From Flavobacterium sp. TR2 (GTDB taxonomy: Bacteria; Bacteroidota; Bacteroidia; Flavobacteriales; Flavobacteriaceae), in NCBI RefSeq assembly GCF_025252405.1, contig NZ_CP104307.1, positions 930,001 to 994,000 of the forward strand: a stretch of DNA of 64,000 nt. Direction: 5' to 3'. Numbering within the stretch: the stretch's first letter is position 1; each line of letters opens with the position of its first letter. A program made the translations under genes and the position numbers. Below are positions 1 to 8,605 of this stretch, piece by piece. Under the pieces are notes generated by a model. It ran no database searches and had not been told where the DNA came from. It saw only the letters and a program-made list of their open reading frames with translations.

Positions 1-720
1 TTGGGTTCCGAAACATTCTCCGAATGATTTTATTTCAGTGTCAAAACCATTTTTGCCGTCTTTGAAATTCGCATTGATAGCTTTTATTGCTTTACCGATA
101 GCAAATGGCGCATTTTTAATTATTTTTTGAGCAATTACAGTTGTAAACGATAAAAGTTCTTCTTGCGGCACAACGTGGTTTACCAAACCATAATCTTTTG
201 CTTGTTCGGCAGTAATCATTGCTGCGGTCATAATCAATTCCATTGCACGGCCTTTTCCAATCAATTGCGGCAAACGCTGTGTTCCTCCGTAACCTGGAAT
301 TAACCCTAGAGTAACTTCTGGAAGCCCCATTTTAGCATTATCAGAAGCAATTCTAAAATGACAAGCCATTGCTAATTCTAATCCTCCGCCAAGAGCGAAA
401 CCATTCACAGCAGCAATTACGGGCTTTTTAAGATTTTCAATGCAATCAAATAACGATTCTTGCCCTTCAGCCGCTAATTGTGCGCCTTCAACGACAGTAT
501 AATTGGCAAATTCCGAAATATCTGCTCCAGCAACAAAAGCTTTTTCTCCGCTTCCGGTTAAAATAACAACGCGAACATCATCATTTTTAGCCAATGATTG
601 GATGGCATCACTCAGATCACTAATTGTTGCTTTGTTTAAGGCATTCAATTTGGTTGGTCTGTTAATCGTAATTGTAGCAACTTTTTCTTCGATTGAAATT
701 AAGATATTTTCGTAATTCAT
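1..720 (-). CDS. Enoyl-CoA hydratase/isomerase (crotonase), 3' end cut by window
   Basis: Crotonase-superfamily enzyme, most likely an enoyl-CoA hydratase that hydrates trans-2-enoyl-CoA in beta-oxidation or a related acyl-CoA pathway in the cytoplasm. Reading minus from an ATG at 720 gives 240 residues (MNYENILISIEEKVATITIN...) without a stop before the window edge; the family is about 260 residues, so roughly 20 C-terminal residues are missing. Visible motifs are the oxyanion-hole segments AFVAGADISEF and NGFALGGGLELAMACHFRIA, and the conserved LPEVTLGLIPGYGGTQRLP with its catalytic-type Glu. It lies 11 bp downstream of the sensor kinase gene on the same strand, so the two are probably cotranscribed. 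Substrate specificity cannot be read from sequence; a dehydratase of another CoA pathway is the main alternative. Confidence 0.9.
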   Translation of the reverse strand, partial: MNYENILISIEEKVATITINRPTKLNALNKATISDLSDAIQSLAKNDDVRVVILTGSGEKAFVAGADISEFANYTVVEGAQLAAEGQESLFDCIENLKKPVIAAVNGFALGGGLELAMACHFRIASDNAKMGLPEVTLGLIPGYGGTQRLPQLIGKGRAMELIMTAAMITAEQAKDYGLVNHVVPQEELLSFTTVIAQKIIKNAPFAIGKAIKAINANFKDGKNGFDTEIKSFGECFGTQ

Positions 721-731
721 GACGGTAAATT

Positions 732-2201
732 TTATGAGTTGGTGATAGGGAGAGAAACTGTAAACGTAGTTCCTTTTCCGTAAGTTGATTCAAAGGTAAT
801 TGTTCCTTTGTAATTTTCGATAATGTTTTTGATAATTCCGAGTCCAAGTCCCATACCGCTAGTCTTGGTTGTAAATTTTGGTTCGAAAATTCTTCCTATA
901 TCTTGCTTTTGGATTCCGATTCCGTTGTCTTTTACCGCGATTTCAACATTGTTGTCCTGTCTTTTTACGGTCACCACAATCGATTTATGAAACTGGCTTT
1001 CCGGAATGGCCTGAGTCGCATTTTTAACCAAATTGGTAATAACGCGGATTAATTGCGTACGATCCATTTTAGATATGATTTCGTCTTCTTCCTTTTCAAA
1101 AGAAATATAATCTTCATTAAAAATATCTAGAGCCAGTTCGACAACTTCAACCACATTTAACGTTTCATTCTGCTGGGCAGGCATCGACGCAAAGTTTGAA
1201 AATGCCGAAGCCACAGCGGTCATGGTATCAATCTGCTGAATTAAGGTTTCGGAGTAATCATTCATTTTCTGTTTTACATCTGGCGCAGAGGGATCAAATT
1301 TTCTCTGAAAACTCTGAACCGTCAAACGCATCGGTGTAAGCGGATTCTTGATTTCGTGCGCTACTTGTTTTGCCATTTCTCGCCATGCTTCTTCACGTTC
1401 GCTTTGGGCAAGTTTAATGGCACTTTTTTCCAGTTTGTCCACCATTCCGTTGTAGGCCTCAATCAAGAAATTGACTTCTTTGCTATTGGCTTCCAGAACA
1501 ATTTTTTCGTTTTTCTGATCCAAATTTGTCTCTTCCAATCTTTCAGAAATCGTTTTTAAAGATTTTGTGATGTAAGTAGAAAGAAAATAAGCGAGCGCAA
1601 AAGCCACAATCAGCATAAAAGAATATACCTGGCTCAAACGGATTAGGAAAGTATTCAGCTCATTGTCATAATATCCATCATCTTCTAGATAGGGAAGATT
1701 AAGGATTCCGAGTGGTTTGAATTTTTCGTCTTTAATTAAACTGTACGAAGATCTGTTCTTAACGCCATCGATGGTTTTAATGTCCACAAAACGCTTTTCG
1801 ATAGAAGAACGAACGAGTTTCAGAATGTATTCTGGAATTGGCGGTGCAATTTTATCAACGGCAAACGACTCTTTAGAAGATTTGAGCAGTTTTCCGTCCA
1901 AACTGTAAATATTGATTTCGATTTTGTGAATCTGTGCCAGCTCATGAATTTTATCTTTAAAGATCAAATCTAAATTCTGAGTTTTGAGCGGATACGTTGT
2001 AGTTGCGAGAACATAATTGATGTGTTCTTTTACCGCATTTTCTTTACGTTCTAAACGTTCCTGATGGTATTCTTTGGCTTCAGTCTTAAACTGAATGATC
2101 GAAATAGAAGCCAATAAAAAAGATGCTACAACAATCAATACAATCATCGACAGGAAAATCCTGGTACGAAGAGACAGCATTGACATTTTGAAGTTTAGCA
2201 T
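732..2201 (-). CDS. NtrY-like membrane sensor histidine kinase
   Basis: 489-residue sensor kinase of the inner membrane. TM1 is about residues 12-36 and TM2 about 190-210, bracketing a periplasmic sensor region of about 150 residues. A HAMP-like linker (about 210-265) is followed by a HisKA domain whose H box is VAHEIKNPLTPMRLT (His282), the form typical of NtrY-like kinases. The HATPase domain has an N box (NLVKNATQAIP), a G1 box (DNGIGI) and GMGLGLGIIKN. No response regulator is adjacent, so its partner must be elsewhere. It is the first gene of a pair with the crotonase gene (11 bp gap). The signal sensed is unknown. Upstream lies a repeat-rich spacer. Confidence 0.88.
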   Translation of the reverse strand: MLNFKMSMLSLRTRIFLSMIVLIVVASFLLASISIIQFKTEAKEYHQERLERKENAVKEHINYVLATTTYPLKTQNLDLIFKDKIHELAQIHKIEINIYSLDGKLLKSSKESFAVDKIAPPIPEYILKLVRSSIEKRFVDIKTIDGVKNRSSYSLIKDEKFKPLGILNLPYLEDDGYYDNELNTFLIRLSQVYSFMLIVAFALAYFLSTYITKSLKTISERLEETNLDQKNEKIVLEANSKEVNFLIEAYNGMVDKLEKSAIKLAQSEREEAWREMAKQVAHEIKNPLTPMRLTVQSFQRKFDPSAPDVKQKMNDYSETLIQQIDTMTAVASAFSNFASMPAQQNETLNVVEVVELALDIFNEDYISFEKEEDEIISKMDRTQLIRVITNLVKNATQAIPESQFHKSIVVTVKRQDNNVEIAVKDNGIGIQKQDIGRIFEPKFTTKTSGMGLGLGIIKNIIENYKGTITFESTYGKGTTFTVSLPITNS

Positions 2202-2469
2202 TTTCTTTTTGTTTTATTTGTTTCAAGTTTCAAGTTTCAAGTTTCAGGTTTTGTTACGTTTGGCAACTTGAAACCTGAAACTTGAAACCTGAAACTAAAA
2301 AACTATTTTTTTTCGCCACTAATTACAGCAATTCGCACGAATCAAATTTTGATAATTTTAGTCACAGATTGACAAGATTAAAATGATTTTTAACATAATC
2401 TAAAAATAATCCGTTTAATCGGTGGTTAAATAAAATTAGCGTCAATTTGTGTAATTCGTGGCTGCCTTT
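2202..2469. repeat. Spacer with GAAACTTGAAAC-type inverted microrepeat and dispersed AATTCGTG element
   Basis: No gene seen. Positions about 2219-2296 hold runs of TTTCAAG facing runs of CTTGAAACCTGAAAC, which form an imperfect hairpin around TTACGTTTGG. The same microrepeat recurs at 34.4-35.0 kb. The remainder (about 2310-2462) begins with GCACGAAT and ends with TGTAATTCGTGGC, resembling the low-complexity dispersed spacers seen elsewhere in this window (for example 4780-4820). Confidence 0.6.
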
Positions 2470-3018
2470 TTATTTTTTTTCGCGGATTCGTTTGTAAAAA
2501 CGGAATCCCAGCATAATTAAGACCGAAAATAAAATGATTCCTATTACGCCGAAAATCCAATTGATGGCACTTTTTAAAACTACTAAAAATACAACGGCAA
2601 ATAGAATAATCGTTGCGCCTTCATTCCACAAACGCATAAAATTATTAGAATATTTTACTTCATCTCGCTGCAATTGCTTAAAAATCTGATGGCATTTTCC
2701 GTGGTATAAATACAAAAGGAAAACGAAACATAATTTTACGTGCATCCACGGCATTTTAATCCAAATATGGCCTGCATCTGTAAAGAACAGCATCCAAAAA
2801 GCAAAAATACTTGCCAAAACTGCCGATGGCCATGTAATAATGTACCACAAACGGTAGGCCATTATTTTGTATTGCGCTTGTAAAATTTCTTTTTCTGGCG
2901 AAGGCTTTTCATTGGCTTCAATTTGGTAAACAAACAGACGCACAATATAAAACAAACCTGCAAACCAAGTGATTACAAAAATGAGATGCAGTGATTTTAA
3001 ATAGTTATAATATTCCAT
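2470..3018 (-). CDS. hemJ: HemJ-type protoporphyrinogen IX oxidase (CopD-like membrane protein)
   Basis: 182-residue multi-pass inner-membrane protein of the HemJ/UPF0093 family, which oxidises protoporphyrinogen IX to protoporphyrin IX in bacteria lacking HemG and HemY. The N-terminal signature YLKSLHLIFVITWFAGLFY contains the conserved His and Trp. A second conserved His lies in MPWMHVKLCFVFLLYLYHG, followed by NEGATIILFAVVFLVVLKS; about four to five hydrophobic helices are visible. The start overlaps the stop of the upstream lipoprotein gene (TAATG), and hemH lies one gene further upstream, so the last two steps of heme synthesis share an apparent operon. The family assignment is strong; the enzymatic role is known from the family and not shown here. 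Confidence 0.88.
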   Translation of the reverse strand: MEYYNYLKSLHLIFVITWFAGLFYIVRLFVYQIEANEKPSPEKEILQAQYKIMAYRLWYIITWPSAVLASIFAFWMLFFTDAGHIWIKMPWMHVKLCFVFLLYLYHGKCHQIFKQLQRDEVKYSNNFMRLWNEGATIILFAVVFLVVLKSAINWIFGVIGIILFSVLIMLGFRFYKRIREKK

Positions 3019-3590
3019 TATTTTTTAAAACTCGATTTTTTAAAAAGATCAATCATATCTCTGCCATAATCTTCATTTTCATATACTATTGAAGCGATAA
3101 AGATTTTGTCTCCAAATCCTCTCGAAAAAATTACCATTGTAGCAACTCTTTTGCCCTCTTCGGTAATTTCGATTTTAGATTTTCTAAATTCTAAACCCGA
3201 AACGTTCTCACTGCTTACCAAGTAATCTCCCATTTTGCCTTTCGGATAAATTTTCCCAACATCTTTTAAAAGAAGAAAATCTTTTAATCGCATCTTTAAA
3301 TCAACCCCTTGAGCATCTGCGGCAGTGTAATTTTCGTAATTGGCCGTAAAGTAATTGGCTTCATCTCTCTTAAAAGCTACAATAGCGTTTTCTTTTTTCA
3401 ATAAAGCGTCATCTCCTTTAACTTCTCCTTTTTCCTTTTGAATTACCTTCTCATAATCATCAGGAATTGCAATCTCCCAATTGAATGTTTTGTCAAAAAA
3501 ACGATTGTTTTCAAAAGTGTTTTTCTTTTTGCATCCAGCTATCGCTACTAAAACAAAAAGTAGAATCGAAATTTTTTTTAATCTATTCAT
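3018..3590 (-). CDS. Unknown lipoprotein between hemH and hemJ
   Basis: 190 residues, not recognised. The N-terminus is a lipoprotein signal peptide with the lipobox around Cys20 (LVAIAGCKKK), so the mature protein should be membrane-anchored. The rest is soluble, rich in Lys, Asp and Glu, with no Cys or His cluster suggesting cofactor binding (segments such as FNWEIAIPDDYEKVI and KIFIASIVYENEDYGRDMI). It sits 16 bp after hemH and overlaps the hemJ start by one base, so it is cotranscribed with both. This placement suggests, but does not show, a role linked to heme or to its export side. Confidence 0.8.
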   Translation of the reverse strand: MNRLKKISILLFVLVAIAGCKKKNTFENNRFFDKTFNWEIAIPDDYEKVIQKEKGEVKGDDALLKKENAIVAFKRDEANYFTANYENYTAADAQGVDLKMRLKDFLLLKDVGKIYPKGKMGDYLVSSENVSGLEFRKSKIEITEEGKRVATMVIFSRGFGDKIFIASIVYENEDYGRDMIDLFKKSSFKK

Positions 3591-3606
3591 TTATACGAAA
3601 TTGAAA

Positions 3607-4620
3607 TTATTTTGCCCAATCATTAATCCAGTTAGAAACTGTCTGGCACCATTCATCATCGTCATTCAAACAAGGAATTGCTAAGAACTCTTCTCCTCCA
3701 TTTGCTTCAAAATCTTCTTTGGCGCGCATGGCGATTTCTTCTAAAGTTTCTAAACAATCTGAAACGAAAGCTGGGGTTACAACTGCTAATTTTTTGATTC
3801 CTTTTGCTGGCATATTGTCAATTTCGACATCGGTATATGGCTCTAACCATTTATCTCCTGCTAAACGAGACTGGAAAGTTAAACTATATTTGTCTTCAGA
3901 AAGTCCTAGTAATTTAACAACTTGTCTTGTTGTTTCATAACATTGATGGCGGTAGCAGAATTCATGCGCCGGAGATGGCGTATTACAACAAGACCCGTCA
4001 ATTTTACAATGCGATTTGGTCACATCAGTTTTGCGGATATGACGTTCTGGTATTCCGTGATATGAAAACAACAAATGATCATACTCAAATCCAACTAGAT
4101 GTTTTTGAATAGAATCTGCTAAATTCTTGATGTAGTCCGGTTTGTTGTAAAATGCTGGAACATCAGTAAATTTCATGTGAGGGAATTTTTTCTTGCGAAT
4201 TTCTTCTGCTTTTACTAAAATAGTTAAAGTTGAAGCCATTGCATATTGTGGATATAAAGGAAAAAGCATTACATCTGTAACTCCTTTATCACTTAATTCC
4301 TGAAGTCCTTTTTCGATCGTCATACTTCCGTAACGCATTGCTAAAGAAACTGGAACATTTACAAGTGGCTGAACCTTTTTCTGCATTCTTTCTGAAAGAA
4401 CCACTAACGGCGAACCCTCTTCCCACCAGATTTTCGCGTAAGCGTGCGCCGATTCTTCTGGTCTTTTTCTTAAAATAATACCGCGAACTAATAATGCTCT
4501 CAATAAATACGGAACGTCGATCACGTATTTATCCATTAAAAATTCATCTAAATAAGGTTTTACATCTTTTGGAGTTGGACTTTCTGGAGATCCTAAGTTT
4601 ACTAATAATACGCCTTTCAT
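3607..4620 (-). CDS. hemH: Ferrochelatase with internal Cys cluster
   Basis: 337 residues. Inserts ferrous iron into protoporphyrin IX to give protoheme. Diagnostic segments: VLLVNLGSPESPTPKDVKPY at the N-terminus, PLYPQYAMAST, the catalytic-His motif LLFSYHGIPERH (His188) and the SRLAGDKWLEPYTD segment. Residues 205-227 hold Cys205, Cys211, Cys212, Cys222 and Cys227 within a short insert. This matches the known ferrochelatase class with a [2Fe-2S] cluster held by four Cys in an internal segment of about 20 residues. It is the first gene of the hemH-lipoprotein-hemJ run. A flavobacterial -7 motif lies at 4689-4696. Confidence 0.95.
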   Translation of the reverse strand: MKGVLLVNLGSPESPTPKDVKPYLDEFLMDKYVIDVPYLLRALLVRGIILRKRPEESAHAYAKIWWEEGSPLVVLSERMQKKVQPLVNVPVSLAMRYGSMTIEKGLQELSDKGVTDVMLFPLYPQYAMASTLTILVKAEEIRKKKFPHMKFTDVPAFYNKPDYIKNLADSIQKHLVGFEYDHLLFSYHGIPERHIRKTDVTKSHCKIDGSCCNTPSPAHEFCYRHQCYETTRQVVKLLGLSEDKYSLTFQSRLAGDKWLEPYTDVEIDNMPAKGIKKLAVVTPAFVSDCLETLEEIAMRAKEDFEANGGEEFLAIPCLNDDDEWCQTVSNWINDWAK

Positions 4621-4688
4621 TATGTATTTTTTGCTTTAGGCTTTAAGCATTGGGCTTTAAGCTTTTTATTTATTTTTAAAAATCTCGG

Positions 4689-4696
4689 CAAAAGTA
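4689..4696 (-). promoter_or_regulatory. Candidate -7 box for hemH
   Basis: Minus-strand TACTTTTG fits the flavobacterial -7 consensus TAnnTTTG, about 70 bp upstream of the hemH ATG. No clear TTG -33 element was found at the usual spacing. Confidence 0.45.
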
Positions 4697-4832
4697 TTTC
4701 ATGATACTTTATCGAAATATGATATTTATTACTTTTTAATTATTGTTGAATATCTAAAATCAATATTGTCAAAATTTTCCACGCAGATTTCGCAGATTTT
4801 TTAATTCGTGCTAATTAGCGGCAAAAGAAAAA

Positions 4833-5708
4833 TTAAACATTCGCATTAATCGACATTAAATATTTTTTTGGCGTTGTTCCGAATTTCTTTTTGAATGCTG
4901 CGATGAAGTGACTTCCTGTGCTGTAACCAATTTTCAAGCCTACTTCGTTCACATTATAAGAACCGCTGTCTAATAATTTTCTAGCGAAATCCATTTTGTA
5001 ATCAAACAGAAAACCATAAACCGTATCGCCGTAAATTTGTTTGAAACCCATTTTCAGTTTTTTCAAATTCAAGCCAATTTCGTCTGCCAATTCTTGCAAT
5101 CCTGGCGGTTCGGCCATATTGGCAATTACAATTTCTTTGGCTTTTCTGATCTTCAAAACATTATCTTCATCAATCAAAAACGGACATTGTTCTGCATTTG
5201 GATCTTCCGTTCTGTTAAAATACAAACTCAACAATTCGTATCCTTTTCCTTTATAATAAAGGTTTTTTATGGATGGATGTAGGTTATAATGAAACAGCTG
5301 ACTTAAAACAATGGCCATTGAGGGACTGATATTTCCTTCGTTATAATATTTTTTATCCTTATTATCAGGACTTAAAAAAGTAATATAATCAGCTTCGGCA
5401 GAAAATAACGCGTGAAATTTCTTAATCGATACAATTACCGAAATTGCCCAAGAATTTGGAGCCAATTCTAAATTCAGCGGTAATTCTTTCTGCGGATTAT
5501 ACAAAAGCAGTGATTTTTCTTCTTTCAATTCTAAAGCATAACTGCCTTGATTGAACAAGAATTTTGCATTTCCTTTTATCCCGAAGTGAAACTGTATCAG
5601 ACCAGTACCTATTATTTCATGCTGTGCATAAAATGGCTCCAGACTGTCATTTTGAAAACGGATCAGCGTAAAGTCGTCTTCAATTTTAATAATTTCTTGA
5701 GAACCCAT
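4833..5708 (-). CDS. AraC-family transcriptional regulator, divergent from hemA
   Basis: 291 residues. The N-terminal 180 residues form a sensor domain without a recognised family motif. The C-terminal 100 residues form the two-helix-turn-helix AraC domain: LQELADEIGLNLKKLKMGFK followed by VNEVGLKIGYSTGSHFIAAF and KKKFGTTPKKYL. The gene is divergent from hemA across a 227-bp spacer and next to hemH. That placement makes heme or iron genes plausible targets, but this is inferred from position only. Effector unknown; no membrane segment or signal peptide. Confidence 0.88.
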   Translation of the reverse strand: MGSQEIIKIEDDFTLIRFQNDSLEPFYAQHEIIGTGLIQFHFGIKGNAKFLFNQGSYALELKEEKSLLLYNPQKELPLNLELAPNSWAISVIVSIKKFHALFSAEADYITFLSPDNKDKKYYNEGNISPSMAIVLSQLFHYNLHPSIKNLYYKGKGYELLSLYFNRTEDPNAEQCPFLIDEDNVLKIRKAKEIVIANMAEPPGLQELADEIGLNLKKLKMGFKQIYGDTVYGFLFDYKMDFARKLLDSGSYNVNEVGLKIGYSTGSHFIAAFKKKFGTTPKKYLMSINANV

Positions 5709-5903
5709 AGCGATATTTTTTTGAAACTAAAATCAAAACAAAGTTCAAATGTTATTTAGAACGACTCTAAACTAATCGCTTCAAACGAGTTGATTTTGCT
5801 ACAAAAGTAGTCCTTTTTAGTCAAAAACACCCATTTAGGTTTAAAAAAACATACAGCGACATAAAAAGTACTTTTAGCGTTATTTTTATCGATGGTATAG
5901 TAA

Positions 5904-5911
5904 TAATTTTG
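5904..5911 (+). promoter_or_regulatory. Candidate -7 box for hemA
   Basis: TAATTTTG matches TAnnTTTG and ends 24 bp before the chosen hemA ATG at 5936. No convincing TTG -33 element is present. An initiation site just after this box would exclude the in-frame TTG at 5909, supporting the ATG start. Confidence 0.45.
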
Positions 5912-5935
5912 TTGCACTTTTATGAAAGTGAATTT

Positions 5936-7186
5936 ATGGAAAACAATAACGTACCGAAACACCTTTATTTTTACTCAGTTGGTCTGAGTTATAAAAAAGC
6001 TGATGCTGAGGTCAGAGGTCAATTTAGTTTGGATGCTGTTGCGAAGACTCGTCTGCTGGAACAAGCTAAAAACGAAGGAATAGAAAGTTTAATTGTAACT
6101 TCAACCTGCAACAGAACCGAAATTTACGGTTTTGCAGAACATCCATTTCAATTAATAAAATTGATTTGCGATAACAGCAATGGTTCTGTTGACGCTTTTC
6201 AAAAAGTTGGTTTCGTTTACAAAAATCAAGAAGCAATCAATCATTTATTTCGCGTAGGAACTGGATTAGATAGTCAGATTCTAGGCGATTTCGAAATTAT
6301 ATCTCAAATTAAAACCAGTTTTACTCATTCAAAATCTTTAGGTTTAGCAAATGCTTTTATGGAAAGATTGGTGAATGCAGTAATTCAGGCGAGCAAGAGA
6401 ATTAAAACTGAAACAGAGATTAGTTCTGGCGCTACATCAGTTTCTTTTGCGTCGGTACAATACATCCTTAAAAACGTTGAGGATATCAGCAACAAAAACA
6501 TTTTGCTTTTTGGAACTGGTAAAATCGGAAGAAATACGTGCGAGAATTTGGTAAAACATACTAAAAATGAGCACATCACATTAATAAATCGAACTAAAGA
6601 TAAGGCAGAGAAATTAGCAGGAAAATTAAATCTTATTGTTAAAGATTACTCTGAACTGCATTTAGAACTTCAAAAAGCCGATGTCGTGGTTGTTGCCACA
6701 GGCGCGCAAAACCCAACAGTTGACAAAGCGATTCTGAATCTTAAAAAACCTTTATTGATTCTGGATTTATCGATTCCGAAAAACGTACACGAAAATGTTG
6801 AGGAATTAGAAGGCGTAACGTTAATCCACATGGATTATTTGTCTCAGCTGACGGATGAAACTTTGGAAAACAGAAAATTACATATTCCAGCGGCCGAAGC
6901 CATCATCGAAGAAATCAAAGAAGAATTTGTGACTTGGATGAAAGGACGAAAATTTGCTCCGACAATTAATGCTTTAAAAGAGAAATTAAACGCAATTAAA
7001 GCTTCAGAATTGGATTTTCAAAGCAAAAAAATCGCTGATTTCAACGAAGAGCAAGCTGAAATCATCAGCAACAGAATCATTCAGAAAATCACTACTCATT
7101 TTGCAAATCATTTAAAAGACGACGACACTATGGTCGATGAAAGCATCGAATGGATCGAAAAAGTCTTCAAAATAAAAGCATCTTAA
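5936..7186 (+). CDS. hemA: Glutamyl-tRNA reductase
   Basis: 416 residues from ATG 5936. An in-frame TTG at 5909 would add nine residues but overlaps the promoter-like box, so the ATG is preferred. The enzyme reduces glutamyl-tRNA(Glu) to glutamate-1-semialdehyde with NADPH, the first step of C5-pathway heme synthesis. The catalytic Cys is Cys58 in VTSTCNRTEIYGF. Other family segments are RVGTGLDSQILGDFEI, the Rossmann glycines in ILLFGTGKIGRNT, and the C-terminal dimerisation region (ISNRIIQKITTHFANHLK). It heads the plus-strand heme genes but is separated from hemC by a 0.5-kb repeat array. hemL, needed for the next step, is not in the window. Confidence 0.96.
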   Translation: MENNNVPKHLYFYSVGLSYKKADAEVRGQFSLDAVAKTRLLEQAKNEGIESLIVTSTCNRTEIYGFAEHPFQLIKLICDNSNGSVDAFQKVGFVYKNQEAINHLFRVGTGLDSQILGDFEIISQIKTSFTHSKSLGLANAFMERLVNAVIQASKRIKTETEISSGATSVSFASVQYILKNVEDISNKNILLFGTGKIGRNTCENLVKHTKNEHITLINRTKDKAEKLAGKLNLIVKDYSELHLELQKADVVVVATGAQNPTVDKAILNLKKPLLILDLSIPKNVHENVEELEGVTLIHMDYLSQLTDETLENRKLHIPAAEAIIEEIKEEFVTWMKGRKFAPTINALKEKLNAIKASELDFQSKKIADFNEEQAEIISNRIIQKITTHFANHLKDDDTMVDESIEWIEKVFKIKAS

Positions 7187-7207
7187 ATAAAATTTTAAAC
7201 CATATAA

Positions 7208-7674
7208 GTTATATAAGTTCATTTAAAAACTGCGTGTTACCACAACGACTTAAATTACTCACATAACTTATATAGTTCAAAAAAAGTTATACAAGTTCAT
7301 TTAAAACTGTGTGTTACCACAACGACTTAAATTACTTACATAACTTATATAGTTCAAAAAAAGTTATACAAGTTCATTTAAAACTGTGTTTTACCGCAAC
7401 GACTTAAATTACTTACATAACTTATATGGTTCAAAAAAAAGTTATACAAGTTCATTTAAAACTGTGTTTTACCGCAACGACTTAAATTACTTACATAACT
7501 TATATAGTTCAAAAAAAAGTTATATAAGTTCATTTAAAACTGTGTTTTACCGCAACGACTTAAATTACTTACATAACTTATATGGTTCAAAAAAAAGTTA
7601 TATAAGTTCATTTAAAAGCTGCCATTTTACCCAAACAGCTTAAATTACTTATATAACTTATATGGTTCAAAAAA
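7208..7674 (+). repeat. Six-copy 77/78-bp tandem repeat between hemA and hemC
   Basis: Copies begin at 7208, 7286, 7363, 7441, 7519 and 7597, each starting GTTATAYAAGTTCATTT and ending with TATATRGTTCAAAAAAA. The unit is an imperfect inverted repeat. In the last copy GTTATATAAGT (7597-7607) pairs with ACTTATATAAC (7647-7657), extended by ATTTAA and AGCTG/CAGCT pairings. Internal copies are nearly identical, which indicates recent amplification. The array fills most of the 495-bp spacer and ends just before the hemC ATG. A reading frame across it (7386-7643) encodes only the repeat itself and is not a gene. Confidence 0.93.
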
Positions 7675-7681
7675 ACAAAAC

Positions 7682-8605
7682 ATGGCTGAAAAAACAATCA
7701 GAATAGGAACGCGCGACAGCGAATTAGCACTTTGGCAAGCACACACTGTAGAGAAAAAACTAAACGACTTAGGCTACAAAACCTCAATTGTTGCGGTTAA
7801 ATCTCAGGGTGACATTATTCTTGATAAGCCACTTTACGAATTAGGAATCACAGGAATCTTTACTAAAACCTTAGATATAGCAATGATCAATGGCGATATT
7901 GATATTGCGGTGCATTCTATGAAAGATGTTCCAACGGCCTTGCCAAAAGGAATTGTCCAGGGAGCTGTTTTGCCAAGAGCCAATGTTCTGGACATTTTAG
8001 TCCATAAAGGAAATCCCGATTTCACAAACCCAAGCACCATTGCAACGGGAAGTCTTAGACGCCAGGCACAATGGTTCAATAAATATCCTAACCATACGGT
8101 GGTCGATTTGCGCGGAAACGTAAACACACGTATGCAAAAACTGCAAGATAATAATTGGGACGGAGCTGTTTTTGCAGCTGCAGGTTTAGAACGCATTAAC
8201 TTAAAACCTGAAAATTACATCAATTTAGATTGGATGATTCCCGCGCCTGCACAAGGAGCAATGCTTGTGGTGGCAATGGAAAATGACAATTATACTCTGG
8301 ATGCGCTTTCTCAATTAAATGACATAGAAACTGAAATCTGCACGCATATCGAACGTCAGTTTTTAAGAACGCTTGAAGGCGGATGCACTGCCCCTATCGG
8401 AGCTTTGGTTACTTATAATGAAGACGAAGACACGCTCCATTTTCAAGGTGTTTTACTTTCTATCGATGGAAAACAAAAATTGGAAATCGACAAAATAGTT
8501 GATATTTCAGAGTGGAAAAAGTTAGGCTTCAATTCGGCTCAGGAGATTTTGAATAATGGAGGAACGGAATTAATGCAGCAAATCAAAGAATCCCTGAAAA
8601 AATAA
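7682..8605 (+). CDS. hemC: Hydroxymethylbilane synthase (porphobilinogen deaminase)
   Basis: 307 residues, the normal length. Joins four porphobilinogens into hydroxymethylbilane. Visible motifs: IRIGTRDSELALWQA at the N-terminus, DIAVHSMKDVPT, TGSLRRQAQ with the substrate-binding Arg pair, VVDLRGNVNTR, and LEGGCTAPIGAL carrying Cys235, the attachment site of the dipyrromethane cofactor. The stop overlaps the hemD start by one base (TAATG), indicating translational coupling. No strong ribosome-binding site is seen before the ATG, as usual in this phylum. Confidence 0.97.
   Translation: MAEKTIRIGTRDSELALWQAHTVEKKLNDLGYKTSIVAVKSQGDIILDKPLYELGITGIFTKTLDIAMINGDIDIAVHSMKDVPTALPKGIVQGAVLPRANVLDILVHKGNPDFTNPSTIATGSLRRQAQWFNKYPNHTVVDLRGNVNTRMQKLQDNNWDGAVFAAAGLERINLKPENYINLDWMIPAPAQGAMLVVAMENDNYTLDALSQLNDIETEICTHIERQFLRTLEGGCTAPIGALVTYNEDEDTLHFQGVLLSIDGKQKLEIDKIVDISEWKKLGFNSAQEILNNGGTELMQQIKESLKK

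Noticed and set aside
5756..5962. Minus-strand 68-residue frame across the hemA start
   Set aside because: Overlaps the hemA promoter-like box and start; low-complexity, no motif.
7386..7643. 85-residue reading frame with repeating FYRNDLNYLHNLY
   Set aside because: It is the 78-bp tandem repeat read in one frame; no coding signals, and unit identity is at DNA level.
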